From Sva-07 sp041685755 (lineage in GTDB: Bacteria > Actinomycetota > Acidimicrobiia > Acidimicrobiales > Ilumatobacteraceae): a stretch of DNA of 64,000 nt. Both the position numbers and the translations under genes were made by a program. Positions within the stretch are counted from its first letter, which is position 1, and every line of letters begins with the position of its first letter. Shown in pieces: positions 41,717 through 49,845 of this stretch. Under the pieces are notes generated by a model that worked only from the letters and a program-made list of their open reading frames with translations, was not told the origin of the DNA and did no database searches. The stretch is from the NCBI GenBank assembly GCA_041685755.1, contig JAWLFC010000001.1, positions 69,416 through 133,415 on the forward strand, read 5' to 3'.

Positions 41717-42769
41717 ATGGCTGACACCGATTCGCAGGTCGATCTCGTGCTGCTGGCTCAACCCCGCGGGTTCTGCGCCGGTGTCGAGATGGCGATCAAA
41801 GCCCTCGCCTGGATGGTGCGGACGTTCCCGGCGCCGGTCTACTGCTACCACGAGATCGTCCACAACCGTCTGGTCGTCGAGCGCTTCGAGGCGCAGGGCG
41901 TCGTCTTCGTCGACGACATCACCGACGTCCCGGTCGGCAGCCCGATCATGCTCTCGGCGCACGGTTCGGCCCCCGAGGTCGTCGAGGCCGCACGCAGCCG
42001 GGGGTCCTACGTCGTCGACTCGGTGTGCCCGCTGGTGACGAAGGTCCACCACGAAGTGAAGGTCCGCGCCGGCAAGGGCTACCGCATCGTCTACGTCGGC
42101 CACGACGGCCACGAGGAGGCGATCGGCACGATGGCGGTCGCCCCCGACGCCATCGACCGCGTCGAGTCGGTCGACGAGGTCGACGCGTTGGAGCCCAGTG
42201 AGCAGCCGGTGGCGTTGCTGGCGCAGACGACACTGTCGCATCGCGACTGGGAGGGCGTGGCCGTGCGGGTCAAGGAACGCTTCCCCGACGTCTGGACGCC
42301 GGGGCGCAGCGACCTGTGCTTCGCCACGACGAACCGGCAGGCGGCGCTCATGGAACTCGCCCACCGCTGCGACGTCGTCGTCGTCATCGGGTCAGCGAAC
42401 TCGTCCAACACGAGGGCGCTCGAACAGCTCGCCCGCGAGGAGGGCTGCGAGCGGGTGTTCCGCATCAACGCCGTGCAGGAACTGCCCGACGATCTCGCCG
42501 GGATCGTCGGGGTGACCGCCGGTGCGTCGGCTCCCGAGGAACTCGTCGACGCCGTGCTCGACTTCCTCCGTCCCCGCTCGGGCGTCGAACTCGTCGACGT
42601 CACCGAGGAGGACGAGTACTTCCCCCCGCCGCGCAACATACGCGAACTCCAGAACTCGATCGAGACCGCCGCCTCGGTGCTCCTCGGTGGAACGCTGCTC
42701 GATCGCCCGGCGATGGACGACCGCAGCCTCAGCGCCAGCGACGTCCTCTCCGGCCTCGTCCGCGCCTGA
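41717..42769 (+). CDS. ispH: 4-hydroxy-3-methylbut-2-enyl diphosphate reductase
   Basis: A 350-residue IspH, the last enzyme of the MEP pathway. It makes IPP and DMAPP from HMBPP with a [4Fe-4S] cluster. The three cluster cysteines are C20 (QPRGFCAGVEMAI), C104 (DSVCPLVTKVH) and C201 (DLCFATTNRQ). YCYHEIVHN holds the conserved substrate His, and the E-E-x-T-like and TNRQ segments are also intact. The C-terminus (after 310) is a short extension. The organism therefore uses the MEP route to isoprenoids. Confidence 0.95.
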   Translation: MADTDSQVDLVLLAQPRGFCAGVEMAIKALAWMVRTFPAPVYCYHEIVHNRLVVERFEAQGVVFVDDITDVPVGSPIMLSAHGSAPEVVEAARSRGSYVVDSVCPLVTKVHHEVKVRAGKGYRIVYVGHDGHEEAIGTMAVAPDAIDRVESVDEVDALEPSEQPVALLAQTTLSHRDWEGVAVRVKERFPDVWTPGRSDLCFATTNRQAALMELAHRCDVVVVIGSANSSNTRALEQLAREEGCERVFRINAVQELPDDLAGIVGVTAGASAPEELVDAVLDFLRPRSGVELVDVTEEDEYFPPPRNIRELQNSIETAASVLLGGTLLDRPAMDDRSLSASDVLSGLVRA

Positions 42770-42790
42770 GTCCGGGCGCAGCTCGTCCCC

Positions 42791-43999
42791 TCAGCTGCGC
42801 GGCACCTCGGCCCATGGGACGTCGCGGTCGACACGGACGTCACCGGGCAGACCGAGGACGCGTTCGCCCAGGATGTTCTTCATGACCTCGGTCGTGCCAC
42901 CCTCGATCGAGTTGGCGCGGCTGCGCAGGAACGCCTTCTGGAGCGTGTCGGCGCCCATCGCCGTTTCGGGACGCACCATCTCGTAGCTGCCGTAGAGCAG
43001 CGCCTCGGCGCCGAGCAGGTTCATCACCTCGTCGTAGATCTCCTTGTTCAGGTCGGCCGACGCCATCTTGCCGATCGAGCCCTCGGGGCCGGGGTCGCCG
43101 AGTTTGCGCATCTGGTTGGCACGGATGTTGGTCAGCCGCAGCACCTCGGCGCGCGACCACAGCTTCATCACCGCCTCGCGTGCCGTCGGCGTCTTTCGGT
43201 CTGCGGGCAGCTTGCTCCATGTCTGCACGAGCGCCGAGATCGTGCCCGACCCCTTGGTCGGGATCGTGCCGCCGATCGACACCCGCTCGTTCATCAGCGT
43301 CGTGAGCGACACACGCCATCCGTCGCCCGGCGAGCCGAGCAGCTCCGAGGCCGGGATGCGGGTGTCGGAGAAGAACACCTCGTTGAACTCGGCCTCGCCG
43401 GTCATCTGGCGCAGCGGGCGGATCTCGACGGTCGGATCCTGCATGTCGACCACGAACGCGGTGAGCCCGGCGTGCTTGACGGCCTGCGGGTCGGTGCGTA
43501 CCACGAGCAGCCCCCACTTGGACAGATGGGCGAGCGTGGTCCACACCTTCTGACCGTTGACGATCCACTCCTCGCCGTCCTGCACGCCGGTCGACGACAG
43601 CCCGGCGAAGTCCGAGCCGGAGCCGGGCTCGGAGAACAGCTGGCACCAGATCTCCTCGCCGGTGAACAGCGGGCGCAGGTACCGCTGCTTCTGCTCCTCG
43701 CTCCCCCAGGCCACGACGGTCGGCCCGCACATGCCGTGCCCGATCGGGTTGCGGTACATCGGGTTCGGCGCGCCCTGCGCGTACAGCCGCTCGTTGATCG
43801 TCTTCTGCAGCTTGGCGTTCAGCCCGAGACCGCCGTGCCCCTCGGGGAAGTGGACCCAGGCGAGGCCACGGTCGAACTGCTCACCCAGGAACACCTTGGG
43901 CTCGGTGTCGGCGGGCGGGAACGAGGCGAGGAGTTCGTCGGCGAGGTCGAGAACCCGCTGTTCGTCGGCGGTGAGCGTGGTGTCGTCGGTCATCGTCAT
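42791..43999 (-). CDS. Acyl-CoA dehydrogenase
   Basis: A 402-residue FAD-dependent acyl-CoA dehydrogenase. CQLFSEPGSGSDFAGLSSTG (residues about 119-138) is the family signature, VNGQKVWTTLAHLSKWGLLV the FAD-contact region, and SIEGGTTEVMKNILGERVLG near the C-terminus is the conserved ending. The usual catalytic Glu position falls in the GGTTE stretch. The length fits FadE-type enzymes. ATG 43999 follows TACCGT by 7 nt; ATG 43993 is a close alternative. It converges on ispH. A role in lipid or side-chain oxidation is likely. Confidence 0.92.
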   Translation of the reverse strand: MTMTDDTTLTADEQRVLDLADELLASFPPADTEPKVFLGEQFDRGLAWVHFPEGHGGLGLNAKLQKTINERLYAQGAPNPMYRNPIGHGMCGPTVVAWGSEEQKQRYLRPLFTGEEIWCQLFSEPGSGSDFAGLSSTGVQDGEEWIVNGQKVWTTLAHLSKWGLLVVRTDPQAVKHAGLTAFVVDMQDPTVEIRPLRQMTGEAEFNEVFFSDTRIPASELLGSPGDGWRVSLTTLMNERVSIGGTIPTKGSGTISALVQTWSKLPADRKTPTAREAVMKLWSRAEVLRLTNIRANQMRKLGDPGPEGSIGKMASADLNKEIYDEVMNLLGAEALLYGSYEMVRPETAMGADTLQKAFLRSRANSIEGGTTEVMKNILGERVLGLPGDVRVDRDVPWAEVPRS

Positions 44000-44006
44000 G
44001 CCCGTG

Positions 44007-44012
44007 ACGGTA
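44007..44012 (-). promoter_or_regulatory. -10-like TACCGT before the acyl-CoA dehydrogenase gene
   Basis: TACCGT on the minus strand, 7 nt before ATG 43999, the same hexamer used before gcvH and the genes at 6194 and 6274. Confidence 0.5.
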
Positions 44013-44098
44013 GTGCTCGGCGCTCACCCGCCGCCGTGTCGAGCCCGGCACGTCCACCGCGCAGCAGCGATTGCAGCCGTCACCGCGTGAACCGGCCC

Positions 44099-44175
44099 TG
44101 ACCCCTGGTGAAATCGTCAGTGTTACGCCGGGGGTCTGACCCCTGGCGTAACAGAACCCTGGCGAAATCGTCAGT
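44099..44175. repeat. Compound palindromic repeat element
   Basis: A 31-nt palindrome at 44122-44152 has arms of 15 nt, GTTACGCC..., with a single non-complementary position and a 1-nt centre. It is flanked by two direct copies of CCCTGGYGAAATCGTCAGT (44103-44121 and 44157-44175, 18 of 19 identical). The second copy covers the stop codon of the SirB1-type gene. The structure suggests a dispersed REP-like element, but only this one copy is in the window. Confidence 0.7.
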
Positions 44176-44839
44176 TGAAGATGGCGGTGGCGAGGGCGAT
44201 CTCGGCGTCTTCGGCCTCGGCCAGTTCGGGGATCGTCGCCCGCAGCCCCATCACGATCCCGAGGCGGACGGCATCGGAGCGGCCGGCGAACACGCCCTTG
44301 AGGTTGTTGAGCATCCGGATGACGATGTCACGGTTCGGCGTCGTGTCGAGGTACGACTCCTGCCACGGCACCTGTCCCCGGGTCAGGTCGGTGAACAGCG
44401 CCCGGGCGCCCTCCCGGTCGAGCACTCTCCCGCCCGAGAACGGATCGACGAACGTGTCCGGGTCGTCGGCGACGCCGCCGCGGAAGGGCGGCGGCACGCC
44501 GCCGCCGACGAGTTCGACGCCCACGCGCCGGGCGACCTCGATCATCAGCACCGACAGGCTGATCGGGATCCCGGTCCGGGTGGCGATCACCCGGTCGAGG
44601 CACGAGTTGCGCCAGTCGTAGTAGGCCCGCCGGTTGCCGACGAAGTGGTCGTCGTCGAACAGGAAGCGGGCGACTCCGGATGGTGTCGCCGTCGGACAGT
44701 TCCCGGCCAGGTCGTCGAGGGCCGTCATCCACTCGTCGAGGTCGAGGCCGGGCTGCAGTTCGGCCGACAGCAACAGCGCCGCTTCGTCGAGTGCGACGTC
44801 GTCGCTGCCCATCACCTCGGCGAAGCGGGCCCGAATCAT
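44171..44839 (-). CDS. SirB1/transglutaminase-like family protein
   Basis: A 222-residue protein of the SirB1/YchA group. DWRNSCLDRVIATRTGIPIS and LSVLMIEVARRVGVELVGGGVPPPF (residues about 75-125) are the family's core. The catalytic Cys-like position is in the NSCLDRV stretch. DTTPNRDIVIRMLNNLKGVF is the conserved C-terminal part. The role of this family is unclear. The ATG 44839 start follows TACGTT by 6 nt within a perfect inverted repeat shared with the divergent acyl-CoA synthetase gene. Its 3' end lies in a repeat element. Confidence 0.82.
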   Translation of the reverse strand: MIRARFAEVMGSDDVALDEAALLLSAELQPGLDLDEWMTALDDLAGNCPTATPSGVARFLFDDDHFVGNRRAYYDWRNSCLDRVIATRTGIPISLSVLMIEVARRVGVELVGGGVPPPFRGGVADDPDTFVDPFSGGRVLDREGARALFTDLTRGQVPWQESYLDTTPNRDIVIRMLNNLKGVFAGRSDAVRLGIVMGLRATIPELAEAEDAEIALATAIFN

Positions 44840-44841
44840 GA

Positions 44842-44870
44842 GGGCAACGTATCGGTGCACTACGTTGCCC
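44842..44870. promoter_or_regulatory. Symmetric divergent promoter, perfect 10-bp inverted repeat
   Basis: GGGCAACGTA (44842-44851), a 9-nt spacer, and TACGTTGCCC (44861-44870) form an exact inverted repeat. Each arm holds a TACGTT -10-like hexamer: one reads toward ATG 44839 (6 nt away) and one toward ATG 44875 (8 nt away). The repeat may also be an operator that controls both genes together. Confidence 0.6.
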
Positions 44871-44874
44871 GGAC

Positions 44875-46428
44875 ATGTTCCCAGGTGCACATCTCGAACA
44901 ACACGGCGACAAGCCCGCACTCATCATGGGCGGATCGGGCTTCACCCAGACCTACCGCGAGCTCGACGCCGCCGCCAACCGGCTCAGCCGCCTCCTGCGC
45001 TCCGCCGGCCTGCAACCCGGCGACCACATCGCCATCTGCATGGAGAACCACGACCGCTATCTGGAGATCGTGTGGGGATGCCACTACGCCGGGCTGGTCT
45101 ACACCTGCGCCTCGTCGCGGCTCACCAGCCACGAACTCGAGTACATCATCAACGACTGTGGGGCCACGGCCTACATCACCTCGAAGTACAAGGCCGACCA
45201 GGCCGCCGACGTGATCTCGACCACGCCGGCGGTCCATCTCCGCCTGATGCTCGACGGCACGATCGAGGGCTACGAGAGCTACGAGCACGCCGTCGCCGAA
45301 CAGTCGCCCGAACCGCTCGACGAGGAGCGCGTGGCCGGGCTCGACATGCTCTACTCCTCGGGAACGACCGGCATGCCCAAGGGCATCACCCGGGCGTTCC
45401 CGAACGAGCCGCTCGACGCCTCACCGAGTCCGGTCCAGGGCCTGCTGCAGCTGCTGTTCGGGATGGACGACACCAAGCGCTACCTGTCGCCGGCGCCCTT
45501 CTACCACGCCGCTCCGCTGCGGTTCTGCCTCGCCGTGCACGCCATCGGCGCCACGATCGTGGCGATGGAGCACTTCGACGCCGAGGAGTACCTCCGCCTC
45601 GTCGACGAGTACGAGATCACCCACAGCCAGGTCGTGCCGACGATGTTCGTGCGCATGCTCAAGCTCCCCGAGGAGACCCGCGCCAAGTACGACGTGTCGT
45701 CGCTGGAAACGGTGATCCACGCCGCGGCGCCGTGCCCGGTGCCGGTCAAGAAGCAGATGATCGAGTGGTTCGGTCCGGTGATCCACGAGTACTACGCCGG
45801 CAGCGAGGGAAACGGCTTCGTCTACTGCAACAGCGAGAGCTGGCTGGCGCACGAGGGCACGGTCGGCCAGGCGATCGTGGGCGTGCTGCACATCGTCGGC
45901 GACGACGGCGAGGAGGTGCCCCAGGGCGAGTCCGGCACCGTGTACTTCGAGAGTGAGGCCGAGTTCGAGTACCACAACGACCCGGAGAAGACCGCCGCCT
46001 CACGCCACCCGAAGGGCTGGACCACCCTCGGCGACGTCGGCTACGTCGACGAGGACGGATTCCTGTACCTCACCGACCGCAAGGCCTACATGATCATCTC
46101 CGGTGGGGTGAACATCTACCCGCAGGAGGCCGAGAACGTGCTGGTGACGCATCCCAAGGTCGTCGACGTCGCCGTGTTCGGCGTGCCGAACGAGGACTTC
46201 GGCGAGGAGGTCAAGGCGGTCGTCCAACCCGTCGAGATGCCCGCCGACGACGAGGCCGCATCGGCGTTGGCCTCCGAACTCATCCAGTTCTGCCGGAGCG
46301 AACTCGCCGACGTCAAGTGCCCGCGCTCGATCGACTTCCGCACCGAACTCCCCCGTCACCCGACCGGCAAGCTCTACAAGCGTCTCCTGAAGGACGAGTA
46401 CTGGTCCGACGCCGGCCGGAACATCTGA
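44875..46428 (+). CDS. Acyl-CoA synthetase (AMP-dependent, FadD type)
   Basis: A 517-residue adenylate-forming enzyme. The P-loop-like motif is LYSSGTTGMPKGITRAFP (residues about 161-178), followed by YYAGSEGNGFVY, GWTTLGDVGYVDEDGFLYLT with the conserved Asp, and the hinge SGGVNIYPQEAENVL. The C-terminal lysine that completes adenylation is in RHPTGKLYKRLL. It activates a carboxylic acid to its CoA thioester. The overall pattern matches actinobacterial FadD-like enzymes of the FadD4/FadD13 kind, but the chain length of the substrate cannot be read. Confidence 0.92.
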   Translation: MFPGAHLEQHGDKPALIMGGSGFTQTYRELDAAANRLSRLLRSAGLQPGDHIAICMENHDRYLEIVWGCHYAGLVYTCASSRLTSHELEYIINDCGATAYITSKYKADQAADVISTTPAVHLRLMLDGTIEGYESYEHAVAEQSPEPLDEERVAGLDMLYSSGTTGMPKGITRAFPNEPLDASPSPVQGLLQLLFGMDDTKRYLSPAPFYHAAPLRFCLAVHAIGATIVAMEHFDAEEYLRLVDEYEITHSQVVPTMFVRMLKLPEETRAKYDVSSLETVIHAAAPCPVPVKKQMIEWFGPVIHEYYAGSEGNGFVYCNSESWLAHEGTVGQAIVGVLHIVGDDGEEVPQGESGTVYFESEAEFEYHNDPEKTAASRHPKGWTTLGDVGYVDEDGFLYLTDRKAYMIISGGVNIYPQEAENVLVTHPKVVDVAVFGVPNEDFGEEVKAVVQPVEMPADDEAASALASELIQFCRSELADVKCPRSIDFRTELPRHPTGKLYKRLLKDEYWSDAGRNI

Positions 46429-46458
46429 GCGTCGAGGATCGCCAGGACCGGCTCCGCG

Positions 46459-46475
46459 TCGTCGGCACCCGACGA
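46459..46475. terminator. Short hairpin between convergent genes
   Basis: TCGTCGG (46459-46465) and CCGACGA (46469-46475) pair perfectly over a 3-nt loop. It is a weak candidate for a bidirectional terminator. Confidence 0.3.
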
Positions 46476-46478
46476 TGA

Positions 46479-47837
46479 TCAGACCGGCTCGTAGGTCCAA
46501 TCGGGTCGTTTACGGCGCTGGGCGTCGTCGAGGACGAAGCGGTCGCCGTCGACGTCGACGATCTTGGTGATCTCCAGCCCGCGAGCCGGTCGGCGCGCCC
46601 CGGGGTCGTGCATGTCGGCGAGCAGGCTGGTGACGACGCGCTGCTCCTGCGAGGGCAGGAAGCAACGGGACGCGTCGGTCACGCTCGCCAGACGCGCCCG
46701 GAGGTCGCCGTAGACCGCGCCGTCGGTGACCCCGTCGAGTCCGGCGAGCATGTCGGTGACGGCCAGGCAGCCCAGCTTGCACGCCGAGCACTGCCCGCAC
46801 GACTCCACACCGAGGAACCTCGACACGGCGTACGCCAACTCCGCCGGATCGGTGCGGTCGTCGTAGACGATGAACCCACCGGTCCCGAGGCCGGCACCGA
46901 CTGCCTCCATGTGTTCGTACGTCAGCGGCGTCTCGATCAGCGAGCCGGGCAGCACCGGGTTCGAGACGCCGGACAACACGTACTTGACGGCACGGCCCTC
47001 GGGCATCCCTCCACCGAGCTCTGCGATCACCGTCGACAGCGGTGTGCCGAGCTCGTACTCGCCGACACCGTGGCGCACCGTGTCGCCCGACACCGTGCAG
47101 ATCATCGTGCCGGGCGACTCGGCCGTTCCGAACGAACGGTACGAGGCACCACCCCGAGCAACGATGGCCGGCACCGTCGACAAGGTCTCGACGTTGTTGA
47201 CCAACGTCGGGTTCGATGCGTCGGTCGGACCATCGCCGAGCGTTCGTCCCGCCGACCACCCCACCTGCGGAGTGGTCGTGAACAACCCGTAGACGTAGGG
47301 CGGGAAGAGACGCGGGAGCGGTTCTTCACCCTCGATCACCTCCAGCAGCGCCTTCTCCTCGCCGAACAGGTACTCGTCGGGTCCCCGCACCAGGTTGACC
47401 TCGATGTCGTCTGCCCAGCCGGCGGCGGCGATCTCGGCCGCCGCCACCGCAACGACGTCCGCTTCGCCCGCGAACGACGCCTTGAGGGCCACGAAGACTC
47501 GCCGAGCGCCGACCGTGCGGGCAGCGATCAACAGGCCCTCGAGCAGCAGGTACGGGTTGTGCCGCAGCAAGGCTCGGTCCTTGAACGTCCCCGGCTCGCC
47601 CTCGGCTCCGTTCGCGACCACGAAGCGTTCACCAGCCGCCGGCCCGCCGGCGCGGATCGACCGCCACTTCGTCGCCGTCGAGAACCCCGCTCCGCCCCGT
47701 CCTCGCAGACCCGATCGATCGAGTTCGGTGAGCACGCGGTCGGCGCCCTCGTCGACCGCGACGCGCAAGCCCGCCCCGCCACCGCGTTCGACGTACTCGT
47801 CGAGTGACGTGACCGGATCACCATCGAGCAGGATCAT
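46479..47837 (-). CDS. Standalone NuoF-like NADH-binding flavoprotein
   Basis: A 452-residue homologue of the NADH-dehydrogenase subunit NuoF. GLRGRGGAGFSTATKW (residues about 44-59) is the NADH-binding motif, NGAEGEPGTFKDR the FMN site, and ESCGQCSACKLGC with a distal Cys (DASRCFLP) the [4Fe-4S] set. No other Nuo subunits are nearby, so it probably feeds electrons from NAD(P)H to another redox partner, as in formate dehydrogenase or hydrogenase modules. AGGAGG (47845-47850) lies 7 nt before ATG 47837, which decides this start over the GTG codons just before it. Confidence 0.88.
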   Translation of the reverse strand: MILLDGDPVTSLDEYVERGGGAGLRVAVDEGADRVLTELDRSGLRGRGGAGFSTATKWRSIRAGGPAAGERFVVANGAEGEPGTFKDRALLRHNPYLLLEGLLIAARTVGARRVFVALKASFAGEADVVAVAAAEIAAAGWADDIEVNLVRGPDEYLFGEEKALLEVIEGEEPLPRLFPPYVYGLFTTTPQVGWSAGRTLGDGPTDASNPTLVNNVETLSTVPAIVARGGASYRSFGTAESPGTMICTVSGDTVRHGVGEYELGTPLSTVIAELGGGMPEGRAVKYVLSGVSNPVLPGSLIETPLTYEHMEAVGAGLGTGGFIVYDDRTDPAELAYAVSRFLGVESCGQCSACKLGCLAVTDMLAGLDGVTDGAVYGDLRARLASVTDASRCFLPSQEQRVVTSLLADMHDPGARRPARGLEITKIVDVDGDRFVLDDAQRRKRPDWTYEPV

Positions 47838-47999
47838 CACCACACCTCCTCGTCACACCTCATCACACAATCGGGCGATCGACAAACCCGACCGCCATCG
47901 GCCGAGGATCACCCGAGTTCACCGAGAATTCACCGACTGATCGCCGTCCGGACACCCGCGTGCACCGTCGCGACCACCGCGCGCGGTCATCGTGGAGGG

Positions 48000-49046
48000 G
48001 TGGCCGGTACCGACGTCGTCGTGGCGATGGACTACTGCCTCACCGACGTGTGGGCGGTGCTCCCTGACCGCATCGTCGAACGCGCCACGATCGTCGTCGA
48101 GAACGGCCACATCGCCAGTGTGATCGAGAACGGTCCCCCACGAGGCCGATCGATCTCCGGCCAGGGTTCGGTGTGCCTACCGGGCTTCGTCGACGCCCAC
48201 AGCACCCTCGACCTGACGCCCCCGGCCGATGCCAGTGGGATCACCACCCAGTTCCACGCTCTGTGCTTCGGCAACGTCCCGGCCTCGGACCGCGTCGAGC
48301 TCGAGCAGAACCTGTGTACCGGAGCGACACCGCCCGACCCGTCGGCCCCGGTGGACCATCGGCCGATCATCTGCGTCGACACGTCCGGTGCCGAGGCGCT
48401 CCTCGACGCCGAGCGGTGCGCTCGGGCCTGCGGGAACGACCCCGGCCGCCTCGTCGTCTCGATCGCCGACCACACCCCGGCGAACGCCGCCGGGGCCCAC
48501 AGCAACGACGACACCGAGACGAGGCTCGACTGGTTCACGATCCAGGCGGTCGCCCGCCGCCTCCAGCTCGTGTCGCGGGCTCCGTCGACCGCCGACGACG
48601 TCGATCGAGCGGTCGACTGGGGTGCCGGCGCCGTCGAGTTCCCGGTCACCCTCGAAGCCGCCCGGCGGGCCCGCGAACGCGGCCTCGGCATCATCGCGGC
48701 CGCACCCGACGTCGTCTCCACGCTCGGCGTCCCGACCGCCATCAGCCCGTTGGCCCTGATCGAACTCGGCCTCTGCGACGCGCTGGCCTCGCTCGACCGG
48801 CCCGCGTCGCTCGTCGACGCCGTGTCGCTGCTCGTGCTGCGTGGGGTGTGCGACCTTCGTGGCGCGGTCGCGCTGGTGACCTCGGCGCCCGCCGACCTCG
48901 TCGGCCTCGTCGACCGCGGCCGCCTCGGCGCCGGCCTGCGCGGCGACCTCGTGCTGTTGCGCCCGGAGCGGGAACACTTCCGGGTCCACCGGACGTTCCG
49001 AACCGGCGCGTCGGCCACGGCACCCCATCGGACGCTCGCCGGCTGA
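48000..49046 (+). CDS. Degenerate PhnM-like amidohydrolase
   Basis: A 348-residue TIM-barrel protein that follows the PhnM pattern: DRIVERATIVVENGHIASV at the start, CLPGFVDAHSTLDLTPPAD, ADHTPANAAG in place of the DHTP-GQ region, and a late VTSAPADLVGLVDRGRLGAG. In PhnM, which cleaves ribose 1-methylphosphonate triphosphate, the early motif is HTDNLE. Here HSTLD lacks the usual metal ligands, and the late S-D-Y segment is also changed. No other phn gene is present. It may be inactive or have a new substrate. The GTG 48000 start has a GGAGGGG directly beside it, too close to be a normal ribosome binding site; GTG 48021 is possible. Confidence 0.65.
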   Translation: MAGTDVVVAMDYCLTDVWAVLPDRIVERATIVVENGHIASVIENGPPRGRSISGQGSVCLPGFVDAHSTLDLTPPADASGITTQFHALCFGNVPASDRVELEQNLCTGATPPDPSAPVDHRPIICVDTSGAEALLDAERCARACGNDPGRLVVSIADHTPANAAGAHSNDDTETRLDWFTIQAVARRLQLVSRAPSTADDVDRAVDWGAGAVEFPVTLEAARRARERGLGIIAAAPDVVSTLGVPTAISPLALIELGLCDALASLDRPASLVDAVSLLVLRGVCDLRGAVALVTSAPADLVGLVDRGRLGAGLRGDLVLLRPEREHFRVHRTFRTGASATAPHRTLAG

Positions 49047-49048
49047 CG

Positions 49049-49054
49049 TACAGT
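49049..49054 (+). promoter_or_regulatory. -10-like TACAGT before the glycerophosphodiesterase gene
   Basis: TACAGT lies 8 nt before GTG 49063 and just after the upstream stop. Confidence 0.4.
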
Positions 49055-49062
49055 CCGTCATC

Positions 49063-49839
49063 GTGTCCGGACTCCATCCGTATCTCGACTGGCCGGGCCC
49101 GATCCCGTTCGCCCACCGCGGCGGCACCAGCGCCGCCCCCGAGAACACCCTCCCCGCGTTCGAACGGGCGGTCGAGCTCGGCTACGTGCACCTCGAGACC
49201 GACGTGCATCTCAGCGCCGACGGCGTGCTGATGGCCTTCCACGACCCCGACCTGCGCCGCACGTGTGGCGTCGACGCCTCGATCGCCGAGTTGACGGCCG
49301 ACGAACTCGCCGACGTCCGCGTCGACGGCCGGGAGCCGATCCCGACGATGGTCGAGCTCCTCGACCGCTTCCCCGCGGCCCGCTTCAACATCGACTGCAA
49401 GTCCGACGACGCCGCCGGCCCGCTCGTGACACTCGTCCGCGAGCGCGACCTGCTCGATCGGGTGTGCATCGGCGCGTTCAGCCACGCCCGGCTCACCAAG
49501 ATCCGCTCGCTGCTCGGCGATCGGCTGCTCACGTGCATGAGCCCGCAGGAGATCGCGCGGCTGCGCCTGATCGGACGCGTCCGCGGAGTGGAGCAACGGG
49601 TCGCGCAGGTACCGGTGCGGGCGGCCGACCGGGGCGTGGGACGGCGCCTCACGGTCGTCACTCCCCGGTTCGTCGCCCACGCCCATCGCCACGGCGTGTC
49701 GGTGCACGTGTGGACGATCGACGACCCCGACGAGATGCACCGCCTGCTCGATCTCGGCGTCGACGGGATCATGACCGATCGCCCCGAGGTGCTCCGCGAC
49801 GTCCTTCGTGCCCGCGACGCCTGGTTCGGCGACGACTGA
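49063..49839 (+). CDS. Glycerophosphodiester phosphodiesterase
   Basis: A 258-residue GDPD-family TIM barrel. FAHRGGTSAAPENTLPAF (residues about 16-33) has the first His and the ENT motif, LETDVHLSADG the E-x-D metal pair, and FHDPDLRRTCG the second catalytic His. FNIDCKSDD and SVHVWTIDDPDEM complete the barrel. It releases glycerol 3-phosphate from deacylated phospholipids. There is no signal peptide, so it acts in the cytoplasm. The GTG start follows a TACAGT element. It converges on the K+ channel gene with 6 bp between them. Confidence 0.92.
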   Translation: MSGLHPYLDWPGPIPFAHRGGTSAAPENTLPAFERAVELGYVHLETDVHLSADGVLMAFHDPDLRRTCGVDASIAELTADELADVRVDGREPIPTMVELLDRFPAARFNIDCKSDDAAGPLVTLVRERDLLDRVCIGAFSHARLTKIRSLLGDRLLTCMSPQEIARLRLIGRVRGVEQRVAQVPVRAADRGVGRRLTVVTPRFVAHAHRHGVSVHVWTIDDPDEMHRLLDLGVDGIMTDRPEVLRDVLRARDAWFGDD

Positions 49840-49845
49840 ACGACG

